This document shows positions 41,355 to 49,935 of a stretch of DNA of 64,000 nt, piece by piece. The translations under genes and the position numbers were made by a program. How positions within the stretch are numbered: position 1 is the first letter of the stretch; each line of letters begins with the position of its first letter. The stretch comes from Kribbella flavida DSM 17836 (GTDB lineage: Bacteria; Actinomycetota; Actinomycetes; Propionibacteriales; Kribbellaceae): contig NC_013729.1 in assembly GCF_000024345.1 (NCBI RefSeq), forward strand, positions 310,001 to 374,000, in the 5' to 3' direction. Under the pieces are notes generated by a model. The model was given only the letters and a program-made list of their open reading frames with translations, searched no databases and had not been told where the DNA came from.

Positions 41355-42752
41355 TCAGACCCGGGCCGTCCGCCGGGCCAGCTCGGGGGCTCCGGCGAGC
41401 AGTCCGAGGACCGCGGCCACCAGCGGCACGAGCAGCGCCGTCCGCAGGCCGGTGTGTGTCAGCTCGTCGAACGCGGCCAGCACGGCGGCCACCGCGGCCA
41501 GCCCCAGCGCGGACCCGAACTGGAACGACGTGGTCAGTACGCCGCTCGCCAGCCCCTGCTCCTCCTCGGCGACGCCGTTGGTCGCCGCGATCGTCAACGG
41601 GCCGTACGCGAGCGCAAAGGCCAGCCCGAGCAGCAGGAACGTCGGCAGCATCGCGAGGTAGGTCCGATCGGCGCCCAGCGGAAGGAACAGCGCGTACGCC
41701 GCCACGGCGACCGCGAAGCCACCGAGGATCACCCGGCCGACGCCGAAGCGGTTCACCAGCCACGGCGTGAGGGTGGGCGCGAGCACGGCGTCGATCCCCA
41801 GCACCATCAGGGCCAGGCCGGTCTCCAGCTCGGACCAGTGCCGCAGTTCCTGGAGGTAGAGCACGGCGATGAACTGGAAGCCGACGAAGGAGCCGACCAG
41901 CAGGATCGCGCCGAGATTCGCCCGGACGAGGGGCGCGTTGCGCAGGATTCCCAACCGGATCAGCGGTGCCGGGCTGCGGCGTTCGACCTGGACGAAGGCG
42001 GTGAGCAGGAGCAGTCCACCGGCCAAGGTGATCAGGGTCTGCCCCTTCGGCACGTCCGGGGCACGGACGACGGTGGCGACGAGCAGCAGCATCGCGGCGG
42101 TGAGGATCAGTGCGCCGGGGACGTCGAACCGGCGGGCGGTCCGTGGTGCGTCCTCGGCGCTCGTGGAGTCCTCACGGGGAAGCAGCACGAGCGCGGCGGG
42201 CAGCAGGACGGCGGCGAGCACCACCGGCGCGAAGAACACCCAGCGCCAGTCGATCGAGGTGAGCAGGCCGCCGACGACCATGCCGAGCGAGAAGCCGGCG
42301 GCCGCGATTCCGGCGTACACGAGCAGGGCCTTGGTGCGCTGCCGGCCCTCCGGGTAGCTGGTGGTGATGATCGACAGGCCGGCCGGCGTCATGAAGCCGG
42401 CCGCGACGCCGGTGATGAAGCGGGCCACGATCAGCATCCAGCCTTCGGTGGCCAGACCGCCGAGGCCAGAGAAGACCAGGAAGACCGTCAGCCAGCCGAC
42501 GAACATCCGGCGCCGGCCGAGCAGGTCCGCAGCCCGGCCGCCGAGCAGCACGAAGCCGCCGTAGCCGAGCACGTACGCGCTGACCACCCACTGCAGTTCG
42601 CTGGTGGTCAGGCCGAGCTCCGCTCGGATGGACGGCAGCGCGACGCCCATCATCGAGATGTCGATGCCCTCCAGGAAGATCGCGCCGCAGAGCACGAGCA
42701 GAACGGCCCAGGCCCGCCCGGTGAGGCGGTCCGGGGCGTTGGTCGTAGACAT
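41355..42752 (-). CDS. MFS drug-type exporter (DHA2-like)
   Basis: 465 residues from the ATG at 42752 with GAGGAA upstream. About fourteen membrane helices. MFS signatures are GGRAADLLGRRRMFVGW (loop 2-3) and AGFMTPAGLSIITTSYPEGRQRTKAL (motif C region and loop). WRWVFFAPVVLAAVLL is typical of DHA2 exporters. It diverges from an HxlR regulator with a GTTA-N7-TAAC repeat between, so it is probably a regulated efflux pump for a toxic small molecule. Confidence 0.92.
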   Translation of the reverse strand: MSTTNAPDRLTGRAWAVLLVLCGAIFLEGIDISMMGVALPSIRAELGLTTSELQWVVSAYVLGYGGFVLLGGRAADLLGRRRMFVGWLTVFLVFSGLGGLATEGWMLIVARFITGVAAGFMTPAGLSIITTSYPEGRQRTKALLVYAGIAAAGFSLGMVVGGLLTSIDWRWVFFAPVVLAAVLLPAALVLLPREDSTSAEDAPRTARRFDVPGALILTAAMLLLVATVVRAPDVPKGQTLITLAGGLLLLTAFVQVERRSPAPLIRLGILRNAPLVRANLGAILLVGSFVGFQFIAVLYLQELRHWSELETGLALMVLGIDAVLAPTLTPWLVNRFGVGRVILGGFAVAVAAYALFLPLGADRTYLAMLPTFLLLGLAFALAYGPLTIAATNGVAEEEQGLASGVLTTSFQFGSALGLAAVAAVLAAFDELTHTGLRTALLVPLVAAVLGLLAGAPELARRTARV

Positions 42753-42776
42753 AGCTGGTTCCTCGTCGTCAGGTCG

Positions 42777-42791
42777 GTTATCACTTGTAAC
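42777..42791. promoter_or_regulatory. Inverted repeat GTTA-N7-TAAC, candidate HxlR operator
   Basis: GTTA (42777-42780) and TAAC (42788-42791) flank TCACTTG in the 69-base gap between the divergent MFS and HxlR genes. The outer GGTT/AACC bases extend the symmetry. This is the only AT-rich symmetric element in the gap. Confidence 0.5.
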
Positions 42792-42821
42792 TGAACCCAT
42801 CGTGAGGAACCATCAAGGGTT

Positions 42822-43241
42822 ATGGAAGAAGGCACTTCGAAGGAACCGAGTCACTCCTGCTGCACCGAGGACGCGTTCCAGTGGGACACCCGGGAGGACT
42901 GCGACGTCCGGCAGATCCTGGACCGGATCGGTGACAAGTGGTCGTTGCTGGTGATCGCGCTGCTCGACAACCGCACGATGCGCTTCACCGAGCTGAAGAA
43001 GACCATCGACGGCATCAGCCAGCGGATGCTCACCGTCACGCTGCGCCAGCTCGAGCGCGACGGCCTGGTCCGGCGTACCGTGCATCCGGTCGTGCCGCCG
43101 CGCGTCGACTACGAGCTCACCCCGCTCGGCGTGACCCTGCACGACACCATCCAGTCCCTGGTCAGCTGGACCGAGATCCACCAGTCGGAGATCGCCGCCG
43201 CCCGCGCTCACTACGACGCCCGCGATTCCGTCTCTTCCTGA
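42822..43241 (+). CDS. HxlR family transcriptional regulator
   Basis: 139 residues. The winged helix is canonical: CDVRQILDRIGDKWSLLVIALL, MRFTELKKTIDGISQRMLTVTLRQLERDGLV, VVPPRVDYELTPLGVTL. A Cys-Cys pair (SHSCCTED) and another Cys (REDCDVRQ) near the N terminus could be redox or electrophile sensing, as in HypR-type members. It should control the divergent MFS exporter. Confidence 0.93.
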   Translation: MEEGTSKEPSHSCCTEDAFQWDTREDCDVRQILDRIGDKWSLLVIALLDNRTMRFTELKKTIDGISQRMLTVTLRQLERDGLVRRTVHPVVPPRVDYELTPLGVTLHDTIQSLVSWTEIHQSEIAAARAHYDARDSVSS

Positions 43242-43262
43242 CGCCGCCCGCCATCGCCGGAG

Positions 43263-44534
43263 TCAGCGTGCGCCGGCGGCGCGCAGGATGGCGGCGAGCT
43301 GGTCGTGGCCGCGGGTGGTGGCGTGCCGCAGCGGGGTGACGCCGTCGCGGTCGGGCAGGGACGGATCGGCGCCGGCCGCCAGCAGGATGCGGACGATCTG
43401 CTGCCACCGTTCGGTGCCCTGGCCGAGGATCACCGCTTCCAGCAGCGCGGTCCAGCCGAGGTCGTTGACGTGGTTCACGTCGATACCGGTCCGGACCACG
43501 CGTCGGACGTAGTCCACGTGCCCCCGTTCGCTCGCCGGGATGACGGAGACGCCGCCGAAGCGGTTGCGCAGCTTGAGATCAGGCTTCGCCGGCAGCAGGG
43601 TCTCCAGCATCGCGACACTGCCGGTCACCCCGGTCACCAGCCAGGCCGAGTCCTGGCGTTCGTCCTGCGCGTCCGGATCCGCGCCGAGCCCGACCAGCAG
43701 GCGCGCCACGTCGACCCGATCGTGCAGCGACGCGAGCAGCAGGGCGGTACGGCCCTGCCCGTCCTTGTGTTCCAGCGGCGCTTTCGCGGCCAGTGCTGCC
43801 GCGACCCGGTTTGCGTCACCCGCCTCGGCTGCCGTCAGCAGCGCCGCAGCCGCCTCCGTACGACTCGGCGGCGCGGTGCTCAGTACTGCGACCGCTGCCG
43901 TCTGTCCGCGAGTCCGAGCTCCTTGCAGCGGGGTTGTCCCGTCCCGCTCGGCCGGACGGTGGCGGTCTGCTCCGGCAGCAACCAGCAGGCGCACAGTGTC
44001 GACGTACCGCGGACTGCCGTCACCGAGCAGGACTGCCTCGTGCAGCGCAGTCCAGCCGAGCCGGTTGACGTGGTCCACGGCAGTACCGGCGCGCAGCAAC
44101 TGGGCGACCACTGCGGCATGCCCGCGCTCGGCGGCGCGGATCAGCGCAGTACCGCGGTAGCTGTCGAGGCGGCGGACGTCGGCTCCGTGCTGCAGGGTCA
44201 GCTCGAGCAGGTCCAGGTAGCCCTCGCTCGCGGCGATGAGGAAGGCGCTCTGCACGGTGTCGTCGACAGCGTTCACGTCGGCCCCGGCGGCGATCAACCG
44301 CCGGGCCGTGGCCACGTCGTTCTTCCAGGCGGCGGCGATCAGTTGCCGGTCCAGGCTGTCGGTGGTCGGCACGGGGGAGGTCCTCGCAGTTGGTGTTCGC
44401 ATCGGCGTGGTGGTCGGGCTGGTCTGCGCGGCGGACGGCGTACTGGTTGGGGGCGAGGCGGCCTGCTGAGGCGAGCAGGCCGTGGCCGTCGTCACCAGGA
44501 TGACGGCGGCCACGGCAGTCGCAGTACGGGTCAT
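43263..44534 (-). CDS. Ankyrin-repeat lipoprotein
   Basis: 423 residues from the ATG at 44534, overlapping the previous stop by 4 bases. A signal sequence ends at a lipobox-like ATAC (Cys20), then a Thr/Pro-rich linker. The rest is about ten ankyrin repeats (RRLIAAGADVNAVDD, LTLQHGADVRRLD, RLLVGLGADPDAQDE, ILLAAGADPSLPDRDGVTPL). The array consists of two similar halves, each containing HVN-LGWTAL-EAV-LG. Ankyrins bind proteins, so this is likely a surface scaffold or inhibitor. It is co-transcribed with the secreted beta-propeller gene. Confidence 0.85.
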   Translation of the reverse strand: MTRTATAVAAVILVTTATACSPQQAASPPTSTPSAAQTSPTTTPMRTPTARTSPVPTTDSLDRQLIAAAWKNDVATARRLIAAGADVNAVDDTVQSAFLIAASEGYLDLLELTLQHGADVRRLDSYRGTALIRAAERGHAAVVAQLLRAGTAVDHVNRLGWTALHEAVLLGDGSPRYVDTVRLLVAAGADRHRPAERDGTTPLQGARTRGQTAAVAVLSTAPPSRTEAAAALLTAAEAGDANRVAAALAAKAPLEHKDGQGRTALLLASLHDRVDVARLLVGLGADPDAQDERQDSAWLVTGVTGSVAMLETLLPAKPDLKLRNRFGGVSVIPASERGHVDYVRRVVRTGIDVNHVNDLGWTALLEAVILGQGTERWQQIVRILLAAGADPSLPDRDGVTPLRHATTRGHDQLAAILRAAGAR

Positions 44535-45499
44535 CGGCCCGGCGGAGTCAGCGCAACGACCTGGTACGGCGGCAGCCCGACCGGCTCGTCGAACTTGCTG
44601 TCCACGAGCAGCAGCCGTCCCTGCGCCAGCTTCGCGGTGGTGAACACGCGGTCCGGGTCGGTGGGAGTCGCAGCGACCAGGGTGGCGGTGCGTCCGTCGG
44701 CGGAGAGCCGCAGCGTGGTCAGGGTCCGGGAGAAGTTCCGCACCACCCACAGCAGGTCGCCCTGGCGCACCAGGCCGTCGGCGTTCACCAGGTCAGCGCC
44801 ACCCGTGCCGACCGCCGAGACCGCGCCGGTCCGCAGGTCGAACCGCCACAGCTTGCCGACGTTGCCCTGGGCCACGACCAGCGCGCGGCGGTCCGCCGAC
44901 ACGACGATGCCGCCGAGGTTGAACCCGGCCTGCGTCGGGATCGTCCCGCTTGCGTCGGCCCAGGTGCGCACCGCCCAGCGGCCGTCCCGCTCGGCCACGC
45001 GGAACACCTGGGCTGCGTTCGAGTTGGTGAAGTACGCCGCGCCGTCCGGGCCGATGACCACGTCGTTCAGGAACGCGTTCGGTACGCCGGTACGCAGCGC
45101 GGCCAGCAGCCGGCCGGACCGGTCGTACACCCACAAGTCGGGTGCACCCGGGTGGTCGATGCCGTTCGGCCCGCCCGCGACGTACACCCGGCCGTGCGCG
45201 TCGACGGTGATGCCGCGCGCGGTCCACCGGCCGTCGGTGCCGTCGCCGGCCAGCCACTCGGCCGCGGCCGGGGACCGCAGCGACCCCCGGTGGATCTCGC
45301 CGCCGGTGGTCTCCGACACGTAGAACCGCTGCGTGCGGGCGTCGTACCCGATCCCCTCGTACTTCGACCCGCCCGCGCCGCTCACCACCGGGTCCCCGGG
45401 CAACTCGTAGCTTGCCGGGCGGGCAGAGGCCGTGGGCATCCCGGCGCCGAGCAGCACGGCGGACAGCGCCAGCGTCGCGGACAAGGAACGAACAGACAT
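44531..45499 (-). CDS. Secreted SMP-30/gluconolactonase-like beta-propeller protein
   Basis: 322 residues from the ATG at 45499. A signal peptide (LSATLALSAVLLGAGMPTASA) precedes a six-bladed propeller: YEGIGYDARTQRFYVSETTGGEI, RGITVDAHGRVYVAGGP, LNDVVIGPDGAAYFTNSNAAQVFRV, GGIVVSADRRALVVAQGNVGKLWRFDLRTG. The Asn and Asp positions at blade starts match SMP-30-type calcium sites. It could be an extracellular lactonase or a binding protein. Coupled to the ankyrin lipoprotein, suggesting they interact. Confidence 0.8.
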   Translation of the reverse strand: MSVRSLSATLALSAVLLGAGMPTASARPASYELPGDPVVSGAGGSKYEGIGYDARTQRFYVSETTGGEIHRGSLRSPAAAEWLAGDGTDGRWTARGITVDAHGRVYVAGGPNGIDHPGAPDLWVYDRSGRLLAALRTGVPNAFLNDVVIGPDGAAYFTNSNAAQVFRVAERDGRWAVRTWADASGTIPTQAGFNLGGIVVSADRRALVVAQGNVGKLWRFDLRTGAVSAVGTGGADLVNADGLVRQGDLLWVVRNFSRTLTTLRLSADGRTATLVAATPTDPDRVFTTAKLAQGRLLLVDSKFDEPVGLPPYQVVALTPPGR

Positions 45500-45697
45500 G
45501 AATACCTCGCATTTCGGGCGTGTCTTCCAATTCCCCGCCTGCTGCGCGGAATTGGGGACACGCCCCTGGTGTGCTGGACGGTCGACACGGTCCAGCCTGG
45601 TCCGCGGACGGCGGGCGCACGACGGGCGTTCGGGGACGATGAAGTAGCCGATCGGATGATTCGATCCGTCGGTCCGCGGGCCTACCATCGGCTCCAG

Positions 45698-46897
45698 ATG
45701 ACCACTTCACGCTCGCGTCCGACCGCACCGACCTGGGCCGCCGGGATTCTCGGCCGTGCCAACGGGCTCGTGACGCTGCTGCACGCGACCTTGGTCGTTC
45801 TCGTCGCGGCGTCCGCGGTGCGGTACCTGTCCGGGCACGGGTTCGGCGACCGGGCGCCCTGGGTGCTCGCCGGAGCCGCGACCCTGCTGGCGACGTACGC
45901 CGCGCACCGGGTGCTGCCCAGCCAGGTATGGCTCGCCCTGCTCATCGCGGTCTGGTTCGGCCTGGTCCTGCTGGCGCCGTCGTTCGCCTGGTGTGCTGTG
46001 CCGCTGTCCTTCGTGGCGCTGCGCGTGCTGCCGTTCCGGCCGGCCTGTGCGGTGGTCGCCGGCATGGTCGTGACCACGGTGGTCACCTGGACCCGGATGT
46101 CGGACCGGCTGGACCCGACGATCGTGCTCGGCCCGGTCTGCGTCGCAGTGCTCGCCGTCGGCGCGTACCGGGCGCTGGAGCGGGACGCGCTCGCCCGGCA
46201 GGCGCTGCTGGACGACCTGCACGCAGCTCAGGGTGACCTGGCCGACGCGCAGCACCGGGCCGGCGTACTGGCTGAGCGGACGCGGCTGTCGCGGGAGATC
46301 CACGACAGCGTCGCGCAGGGCCTGTCCAGCATCAACCTGCTGCTGCAGGCGGCCGACCGCGAGTGGGACAGCCGCCCGGCCGCGGCGCGCGAGCACGCGG
46401 CCCAGGCAGCGGCGACTGCCCGCGACGGCCTGGACGAAGTACGCCGGGTGGTCCGCGACCTCGCACCGGCGGAGCTCGCGTCGGGGCCGGGTGATCCGGC
46501 GTTGCCGGCCGTACTGCGGCAAACGTGCGAGCGGCTCGCTGCCCACAGTGCGGTGGAGATCCGCGTGCAGGTCCATGGAACGCCTGTACGCCTCGACCCG
46601 GAGATCGAGACCGCCCTGCTGCGCACTGCGCGGGGTGCGCTTGCGAACGTGCTCGAGCACGCCGCCGCAACCACCGCGGTGGTCACGCTCACCTACCAGC
46701 CGGACGCTGTCGCGCTCGACGTCCGTGACGACGGTCGCGGTCTGCCCGAGCGCCCGCCGCCTGCCGATCCGGACCGCGGCCGGGGACTGGCCGGCATCCG
46801 CAGCCGCCTCCGGGAACTCGGCGGCACGCTGGTCCTGGAGAGCGAGCCGGGGGAGGGTACTGCGCTCGCGGCCTCGGTTCCCTTGGAGCGCTCGTGA
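45698..46897 (+). CDS. NarL-type sensor histidine kinase
   Basis: 399 residues. Residues 20-160 contain about six membrane helices. The HisKA_3 dimerisation domain has the phospho-acceptor His202 in LSREIHDSVAQGLSSINLLL. The ATPase domain shows the N box GALANVLEHAAATT and the G box DVRDDGRGLPE, ending GRGLAGIRSRLRELGG. The N box keeps Asn but lacks some neighbouring residues. No extracellular sensor domain is seen, so the stimulus is probably membrane-related. The stop overlaps the response-regulator gene. Confidence 0.93.
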   Translation: MTTSRSRPTAPTWAAGILGRANGLVTLLHATLVVLVAASAVRYLSGHGFGDRAPWVLAGAATLLATYAAHRVLPSQVWLALLIAVWFGLVLLAPSFAWCAVPLSFVALRVLPFRPACAVVAGMVVTTVVTWTRMSDRLDPTIVLGPVCVAVLAVGAYRALERDALARQALLDDLHAAQGDLADAQHRAGVLAERTRLSREIHDSVAQGLSSINLLLQAADREWDSRPAAAREHAAQAAATARDGLDEVRRVVRDLAPAELASGPGDPALPAVLRQTCERLAAHSAVEIRVQVHGTPVRLDPEIETALLRTARGALANVLEHAAATTAVVTLTYQPDAVALDVRDDGRGLPERPPPADPDRGRGLAGIRSRLRELGGTLVLESEPGEGTALAASVPLERS

Positions 46898-47526
46898 TCC
46901 GGGTGGCGCTGGTCGACGACCATCCGGTGGTCCGGGCCGGGATGCGCGCGCTGGTCGACGGGCAGGACGACCTGACCGTGGTCGGTGAGGCGTCCGACGC
47001 GCACAGCGCCGAGCAACTCGTCGCGGCGGTCCGGCCGGACGTCGTCCTGATGGATCTCAACCTCGGTCGTGGTCCCGGCGGCGTCGAGGCCACCGCGCGG
47101 CTGCGGGCGCTGCCGGAGCCGCCGCAGGTGCTCGTGCTCACCACCTACGACACCGAGGCGGACATCATGAGCGCGATCGACGCCGGCGCCTCCGGGTACC
47201 TGCTGAAGGACGCGCCACCCGACGACCTGTTCCGCGCGATCCGCGGTACCGCCCGGGGCGAGGTGGTCCTGGCCCCGGCGGTCGCGGCCCGGCTGGTGAA
47301 GCGGGCCGGCTCTCCCGGGCCGGTGCTGACCGAACGCGAGGTGGAGATCCTCGGCCTGCTCGCCACCGGGCAGTCGAACCGCGAACTGGCCAAACGCCTC
47401 TTCGTCAGCGAGGCCACGGTGAAGTCGCACCTGTCGCACATCTACACCAAGCTCGGCGTCGACACCCGCGCCGCCGCCGTCGCCCGCGCGATCGAGCAGC
47501 ACATCATCCGGCCGTCGGCCCAGTAG
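46894..47526 (+). CDS. NarL/LuxR-family response regulator
   Basis: 210 residues, GTG overlapping the kinase stop by 4 bases. The receiver domain has the acidic pair in ALVDDHPVV, phospho-acceptor Asp54 in VVLMDLNLG, and the Lys in YLLKDAPPDD. The C-terminal LuxR HTH is LTEREVEILGLLATGQSNRELAKRLFVSEATVKSHLSHIYTKLGV. It forms a two-component pair with the kinase. Targets are not evident; the adjacent MFS gene is convergent. Confidence 0.96.
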   Translation: MIRVALVDDHPVVRAGMRALVDGQDDLTVVGEASDAHSAEQLVAAVRPDVVLMDLNLGRGPGGVEATARLRALPEPPQVLVLTTYDTEADIMSAIDAGASGYLLKDAPPDDLFRAIRGTARGEVVLAPAVAARLVKRAGSPGPVLTEREVEILGLLATGQSNRELAKRLFVSEATVKSHLSHIYTKLGVDTRAAAVARAIEQHIIRPSAQ

Positions 47527-47620
47527 TTCGGTGGGTTCGGCGCGGTCGATGCCTACAGCAACTTCTGCTTCAGGTTGTCCACAGCTTTGTCCACTGCTTG
47601 GGGGTAACTCGTCGTTGCCG

Positions 47621-48835
47621 TCAGCGAGAGAAGCGTTCGGGCGCCGGCTTCCGGGTCAACTCGGCTGGATGCCCCGGTAGGACGAGAAGCGTGACCGGTG
47701 CGGCCAGTACGGCGACCGCGGCCAGCAGGTTGAGGGTCAGCGGCAGTCCGGCGACGAGGACAGCGGCCGGAGCGACGACGGCGCCGATCACCGTGGCCAA
47801 GGCATCCACGGCGAAGAAGAGCGCGCCGACCTGGGCCAGCATCGTGGGCCTGGTGACGCGCTGCACGGTGGTCTCGGTGGTGATGAGCAGGACGCTGCCC
47901 GGCAGTCCGATCAGCACAGCGGCGCCGATGGCCCAGGGGACATTCGGTGCGTTCGCCAAGGCGAAGAATGCGGCGGCGGTGGCGAGTTGGGTCGCGGCGA
48001 TGAGCTCGCGGATGCCCAGCCAGGACAGGGCTTTCACGCTGACAGCGGCGCCGACCAGGTAGCCGACGCCGAGGCCGGAAATCAGGTAGCCGACGGTGTG
48101 GCCGGGAGCGTCGAGACGTTCTACGGTCAGGGGAACCAGAAGGGCTGTCAGGCCCGCGTTGGCCGTGAGAAAGATGCCGTTGCCGGTGAGAAGTCCTCGG
48201 AGCGGTCTGCTGCGCACGGCGTACCGCAGTCCTTCGAGGGGATGCAGGGCTTGCCGGAGCGCACGGTCCGGACGACGGCGAATCGCAGCAATGGTTGCTG
48301 CCGACAACAAGTAGCTGACGATGTCGACGGTCAGGACGAAGGTGATGCCGGGGCCGGCCAGCAGGAGGGCGCCGAGCGGCGGCGCGGCGAGTCTGTTCAC
48401 GCTGCCGGTGAAGGCGGTCAGCGCGTTCGCCGCGGCCAGTTCGCGACCGGTGCCGACCACCGCCGGGAGCAGTGCTCGTGCCGCCGGGCGGAAGACGGTG
48501 CTCGCGACGTTCTCGACCAGGACGGCGAGGTAGATCAGCCAAAGCCGCTCCGGCCGATCCGCGAACAGGATCAGCCCGACCGCAGCGGCACTGACCAGAT
48601 CGGCGATCCACATCGCGCGAGACAGGTCCCACCGGTCCAGCAGTACGCCGGCCCAGGGGCCAAGGAGCAGAGCCGGCAAGGCTTCGAGCGCGAGAGTCAG
48701 CCCGGTCGCGGCGGCAGACCCGGTCAGTTGGAAGACGTGCACGGGGACCGCGACCACCAGCAGCCAGGAACCGGCGCCGGAGACGGCATTGCTCGTCCAC
48801 AGCAGCCGGAAGTCGCGGTTCGCCCAGACGCTCAC
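47621..48835 (-). CDS. MFS transporter (MefA/enterobactin-exporter-like)
   Basis: 404 residues, GTG start. Twelve membrane helices with the group start SVWANRDFRLLWTSNAVSGAGSWL and VAVPVHVFQLTGSAAATGLTLALEALPALLLGPWAGVLLDRWDLSR. The length and motif set match MFS_3 exporters of the MefA type, which pump macrolides or siderophores. A promoter with TTGACC and TACTGT boxes and an ACTAT/ATAGT repeat lies just upstream, shared with the divergent XRE gene. Confidence 0.88.
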   Translation of the reverse strand: MSVWANRDFRLLWTSNAVSGAGSWLLVVAVPVHVFQLTGSAAATGLTLALEALPALLLGPWAGVLLDRWDLSRAMWIADLVSAAAVGLILFADRPERLWLIYLAVLVENVASTVFRPAARALLPAVVGTGRELAAANALTAFTGSVNRLAAPPLGALLLAGPGITFVLTVDIVSYLLSAATIAAIRRRPDRALRQALHPLEGLRYAVRSRPLRGLLTGNGIFLTANAGLTALLVPLTVERLDAPGHTVGYLISGLGVGYLVGAAVSVKALSWLGIRELIAATQLATAAAFFALANAPNVPWAIGAAVLIGLPGSVLLITTETTVQRVTRPTMLAQVGALFFAVDALATVIGAVVAPAAVLVAGLPLTLNLLAAVAVLAAPVTLLVLPGHPAELTRKPAPERFSR

Positions 48836-48842
48836 CGGCTGG

Positions 48843-48892
48843 ACAGTATCTCCACGGAAGAATCGTGGTCAATACTATTTTGTGAGGATAGT
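48843..48892. promoter_or_regulatory. Divergent promoter with inverted repeat ACTAT-N9-ATAGT
   Basis: On the minus strand TTGACC (48867-48872) and TACTGT (48843-48848) are 18 bases apart, giving a near-leaderless MFS transcript. On the plus strand TACTAT (48873-48878) can be the -10 box of the XRE gene. ACTAT (48874-48878) and ATAGT (48888-48892) form an inverted repeat covering this box, the likely operator of the XRE protein. Confidence 0.55.
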
Positions 48893-48901
48893 CTGAATCA
48901 G

Positions 48902-49600
48902 GTGGAACTAGGACCAGAGTTCAGAGCACGACGCAAAGCCGCGGGCCGCACGATCGCCTCGGTCGCGGTCGACGCCGGCCTGTCCGTGCCGTACATCGCC
49001 AACCTGGAGAACGGCCGCGGCAACCCAACCCTGGCAACCCTCGACCGCCTCGCCACCGCCCTCGGCACCCACCTCCGCGTCGAACTGGAGAACCTCCCCA
49101 CCCACGCCGACACCACCAACCCTGACACCGCCCCCGCCACCGGCACCGGCACCAACGCTGCAGCCGACGCCTCCGGGGGCGGGGCGTACGCCGCCAACGC
49201 GCCAACCGTCGACGAGCCAAGCCACGCGGTCGCCGCGGCCAATAGGGCCAACGCGGACCGGGTGGGCGACGCGGCTACCGCGGGCGGCGCGGGCATTAGG
49301 GCCAACGCGGACCGGGTGGGCAACGCGGCTACCGCGGGCGGCGCGGGCAATGGCGCCAACGCCGCAGGCGCGGCCGTCGACGCTGCAAGCGCCGTCGACC
49401 CCTGCGCCGCGCTCCTGGCTGCCTCACCTCGTACCGCTCAGGTGATCGACCGCCTGGCCGTCGCGTCGAACCGCCCCCGCTCCGCGATCCAAGGCGATCT
49501 CCTGACCACCCTGCAAGCACTAGCCGTAATCCTCCCCACCACTCCTACCCCCACCGACCTCGACCGCCTGCTAGACCTCCTCCTGCTCTCCACCACCTAG
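48902..49600 (+). CDS. XRE-family HTH regulator with Ala/Asn repeat linker
   Basis: 232 residues from the GTG at 48902. The nearest ribosome-like GAGGA is 14 bases upstream, so the start is not certain. Residues 1-58 are a Cro/C1-type HTH (FRARRKAAGRTIASVAVDAGLSVPYIANLENGRGNPTLATLDRLATALG). Residues 75-160 are a low-complexity linker with two 18-residue copies of RANADRVG-AATAGGAG. The C-terminal 70 residues are helical (AQVIDRLAVASNRPRSAIQGDLLTTLQALAVIL). It probably controls the divergent MFS exporter. The repeat-rich middle is unusual for a regulator. Confidence 0.75.
   Translation: MELGPEFRARRKAAGRTIASVAVDAGLSVPYIANLENGRGNPTLATLDRLATALGTHLRVELENLPTHADTTNPDTAPATGTGTNAAADASGGGAYAANAPTVDEPSHAVAAANRANADRVGDAATAGGAGIRANADRVGNAATAGGAGNGANAAGAAVDAASAVDPCAALLAASPRTAQVIDRLAVASNRPRSAIQGDLLTTLQALAVILPTTPTPTDLDRLLDLLLLSTT
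49243..49350 (+). repeat. Two tandem 54-bp repeats inside the XRE gene
   Basis: Units 49243-49296 and 49297-49350 are nearly identical, beginning TAGGGCCAACGCGGACC. 54 bases keep the frame and add 18 residues per copy. The high identity implies recent duplication and possible copy-number variation between strains. Confidence 0.85.
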
Positions 49601-49666
49601 CCCCGCTCGCCCACCTCAGCACCCGTCCACCTCGGCACCACCCGGCCCCAGCAAGCACTCCCTCGT

Positions 49667-49921
49667 GGGTTAACCCTTCAAGTGCAGGGTTGGCCCGCCG
49701 GAATGTCGTGGGCCAACCCTGCGTCTGGGTGGTTAACCCACCGGACGCGCGATGGCGCACGGGGGACGCGCTGCGGCATCCGTCCGTACGGCGTCAGGGG
49801 GCATGGCTCCGGCCGGGATGGCGGTCTTTCGGGGGTTAACCCTGCAAGTGCAGGGTTGGCCCGCCGGAATGTCGTGGGCCAACCCTGCATTTGGTCGGTT
49901 AACCCGCCAGATGCGCGACGG
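49667..49921. repeat. Pair of about 87-bp direct repeats, each carrying a perfect 13-bp hairpin
   Basis: Copy 1 starts at 49667, copy 2 at 49833 (period 166). Each begins GGGTTAACCC, then has the hairpin GCAGGGTTGGCCC (49684-49696; 49850-49862), a 13-base loop and GGGCCAACCCTGC (49710-49722; 49876-49888). Each then has GGTTAACCC and ends near GCGCGA. The copies differ at only about ten positions. They fill most of the 463-base gap 49601-50063, which has no gene. The layout suggests a dispersed palindromic (REP- or MITE-like) element. Confidence 0.85.
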
Positions 49922-49935
49922 GGTGGCCGGGGACT

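Noticed and set aside
41162..41770. Rightward frame starting with a Cys-containing peptide in the AT-richer gap
   Set aside because: After about 30 residues it becomes Arg/Pro-rich and runs antisense into the MFS gene. No ribosome site and no family resemblance.
49545..49890. Leftward frames in the palindromic repeats
   Set aside because: Both contain the same repeated peptide only because the DNA repeat is duplicated; no start signals, so not called as genes.
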